The notes beneath the pieces were generated by a model. The model was not told the DNA's origin and did no database searches. It saw only the letters and a list, made by a program, of their open reading frames with translations. From Pseudomonadota bacterium (lineage in GTDB: Bacteria; Pseudomonadota; Alphaproteobacteria; Rhizobiales; Tepidamorphaceae), in the NCBI GenBank assembly GCA_023435545.1, contig JAEYRQ010000396.1:1-7768 (forward strand): a stretch of 7,768 nucleotides of DNA, read 5' to 3'. A program made the translations under genes and the position numbers. Of this stretch, positions 6,699 to 7,768 are shown piece after piece. Positions within the stretch are counted from its first letter, which is position 1. The number at the start of each line of letters is the position of its first letter.

Positions 6699-7768
6699 AT
6701 GCGCGCAGAACACCAGCAGCTGGTCGACGAGATTCGTCAGTCGATCAGCCTGCTAAGGAGGCATCTTTGACTGGGACAACGCTCTCGTACGGCTGGAGGA
6801 GCTAAACCACCGCGCCGAGGATCCCGCGTTGTGGGAGGATGCCGAGGCGGCGCAGGCACTGATGCGCGAACGCCAGCAGCTCCAGGATGCGACGGACGTC
6901 GTCTCGCGGATGGAGGGCGAGCTCGCCGACACCACCGAGCTGATCGAGCTTGCCGAAGCCGAGGGCGAGGCGTCGGTCGTGGCGGACGCCGAAGTCGCGC
7001 TGCGCGACCTGCACCGCGAGGCACAGAAGCGCCAGATTGAATCGCTGCTCTCCGGCGAGGCTGACGGCAACGATACCTATCTCGAGGTGCATGCCGGGGC
7101 CGGCGGCACCGAGAGCCAGGACTGGGCGGCGATGCTGCTCAGGATGTACAGCCGCTGGGCGGCCGCACGCGGCTACAAGGTCGAGGAGATCGGCTACAAC
7201 GCCGGCGATGAGGCGGGCATCCGCTCGGCGACGCTGCTGATCAAGGGGCCGAACGCCTATGGCTGGCTCAAGACCGAGTCCGGCGTGCACCGTCTGGTCC
7301 GCATCTCCCCGTTCGATTCGAGCGCCCGCCGCCACACGAGCTTCGCCTCGGTGTGGGTCTATCCCGTCGTCGATGATTCGATCGAGATCGACATCAAGGA
7401 AGCGGACGTGCGCGTCGACACCTACCGCTCGTCGGGCGCCGGTGGCCAGCATGTGAACACCACGGATTCCGCCGTCCGTCTGACGCATATGCCGAGCGGC
7501 ATCGTCGTCGCCTGCCAGAACGAGCGCTCGCAGCACAAGAACCGCGCGACCGCCTGGGCCATGCTGCGGTCGCGGCTCTACGAACTGGAACAGCAGAAAC
7601 GCGAGGAAAAGGCGATGGCGGAAGCCGCCTCCAAGACCGACATCGGCTGGGGGCACCAGATCCGTTCCTACGTGCTGCAGCCCTATCAACTCGTGAAGGA
7701 TCTGCGCAGCGGCGTCGAAAGCACCAATCCGCAGGCGGTGCTGGACGGTGACCTCGATACGTTCATGG
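6699..7768 (+). CDS. prfB: Peptide chain release factor 2 (RF2), programmed +1 frameshift, 3' end beyond window
   Basis: RF2 recognises UGA and UAA in the ribosomal A site and triggers release of the finished protein. Translation begins at ATG 6699 and reads 23 codons to TGA (6768-6770). A +1 shift there resumes at GAC (6769-6771) and stays open to the window end, giving 23 + 333 residues here. The family is usually about 365-380 residues, so only a short C-terminal tail is missing. After an N-terminal helical domain, the protein shows [12 protein letters not shown] near residues 125-136, the RF2-specific codon-recognition tripeptide SPF (203-205), and the peptidyl-transferase motif GGQ (248-250) within [13 protein letters not shown] rather than PxT separates it from RF1. 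It starts 34 nt after the mrcA stop, suggesting co-transcription. I see no strong ribosome binding site before the ATG. Expression is set by the frameshift described separately. Confidence 0.96.
6756..6771 (+). promoter_or_regulatory. prfB programmed +1 frameshift site
   Basis: The site reads AGGAGG-CAT-CTT-TGA-C. It contains an internal Shine-Dalgarno sequence (6756-6761), a 3-nt spacer, the slippery CTT codon (6765-6767), in-frame TGA (6768-6770) and a following C that makes TGAC a poor terminator. This arrangement and spacing match the established E. coli prfB site (AGGGGG-TAT-CTT-TGA-C). When RF2 is scarce the ribosome pauses at UGA, slips +1 and makes full-length RF2; when RF2 is abundant it terminates, giving a 23-residue peptide. 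Confidence 0.95.

Noticed and set aside
6699..6770. prfB as a frameshifted pseudogene
   Set aside because: The stop and +1 shift coincide exactly with the well-known RF2 programmed frameshift signal, and the rest of the gene is intact.

Overview
The window is GC-rich DNA from a bacterial chromosome, most likely an alphaproteobacterium. The support is the RNase E start (MPTRMLIDATHPEETR), the acidic insertion in its S1 domain, and the order rne / amidase / PBP1A / prfB, which I recall as common in that class. I cannot name the genus. Every complete or nearly complete gene has a recognisable housekeeping role. I see no tRNA, rRNA, CRISPR array, insertion sequence or phage gene.

Layout. Positions 1-2070 (minus strand) carry the first 690 residues of RNase E; its C-terminus lies outside the window. 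Positions 2071-2748 are a 678-bp divergent intergenic region with no credible gene. It holds a candidate rne promoter and probably a leader of about 500 nt for rne, with two strong hairpins. On the plus strand follow a periplasmic N-acetylmuramoyl-L-alanine amidase (2749-4002), a class A penicillin-binding protein of the PBP1A/MrcA type (4205-6664), and prfB for release factor RF2 (6699 to the window end, incomplete).

Two points stand out. First, the PBP1A frame is intact over 820 codons except for one in-frame TAA at 4727-4729. It sits exactly where the conserved Tyr of the glycosyltransferase motif NEIYLG should be. As read, the gene is broken by one substitution (TAC or TAT to TAA). The cause may be a real nonsense mutation or a base error in the assembly; readthrough or recoding is much less likely. 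Second, prfB carries the classic RF2 autoregulatory +1 frameshift site (AGGAGG, CAT, CTT, TGA, C). Its 23-codon leader and its main frame are therefore one gene, not a pseudogene.

The genes fit together as two housekeeping groups. Amidase and PBP1A cut and build peptidoglycan in the periplasm. RNase E and RF2 act in mRNA decay and translation termination, and both families are known for autoregulation. prfB begins only 34 nt after the PBP1A stop, so the premature TAA could also lower prfB expression by polarity if the two are co-transcribed. I did not find a new multi-gene system here; the best leads are the TAA in PBP1A and the structured rne leader.
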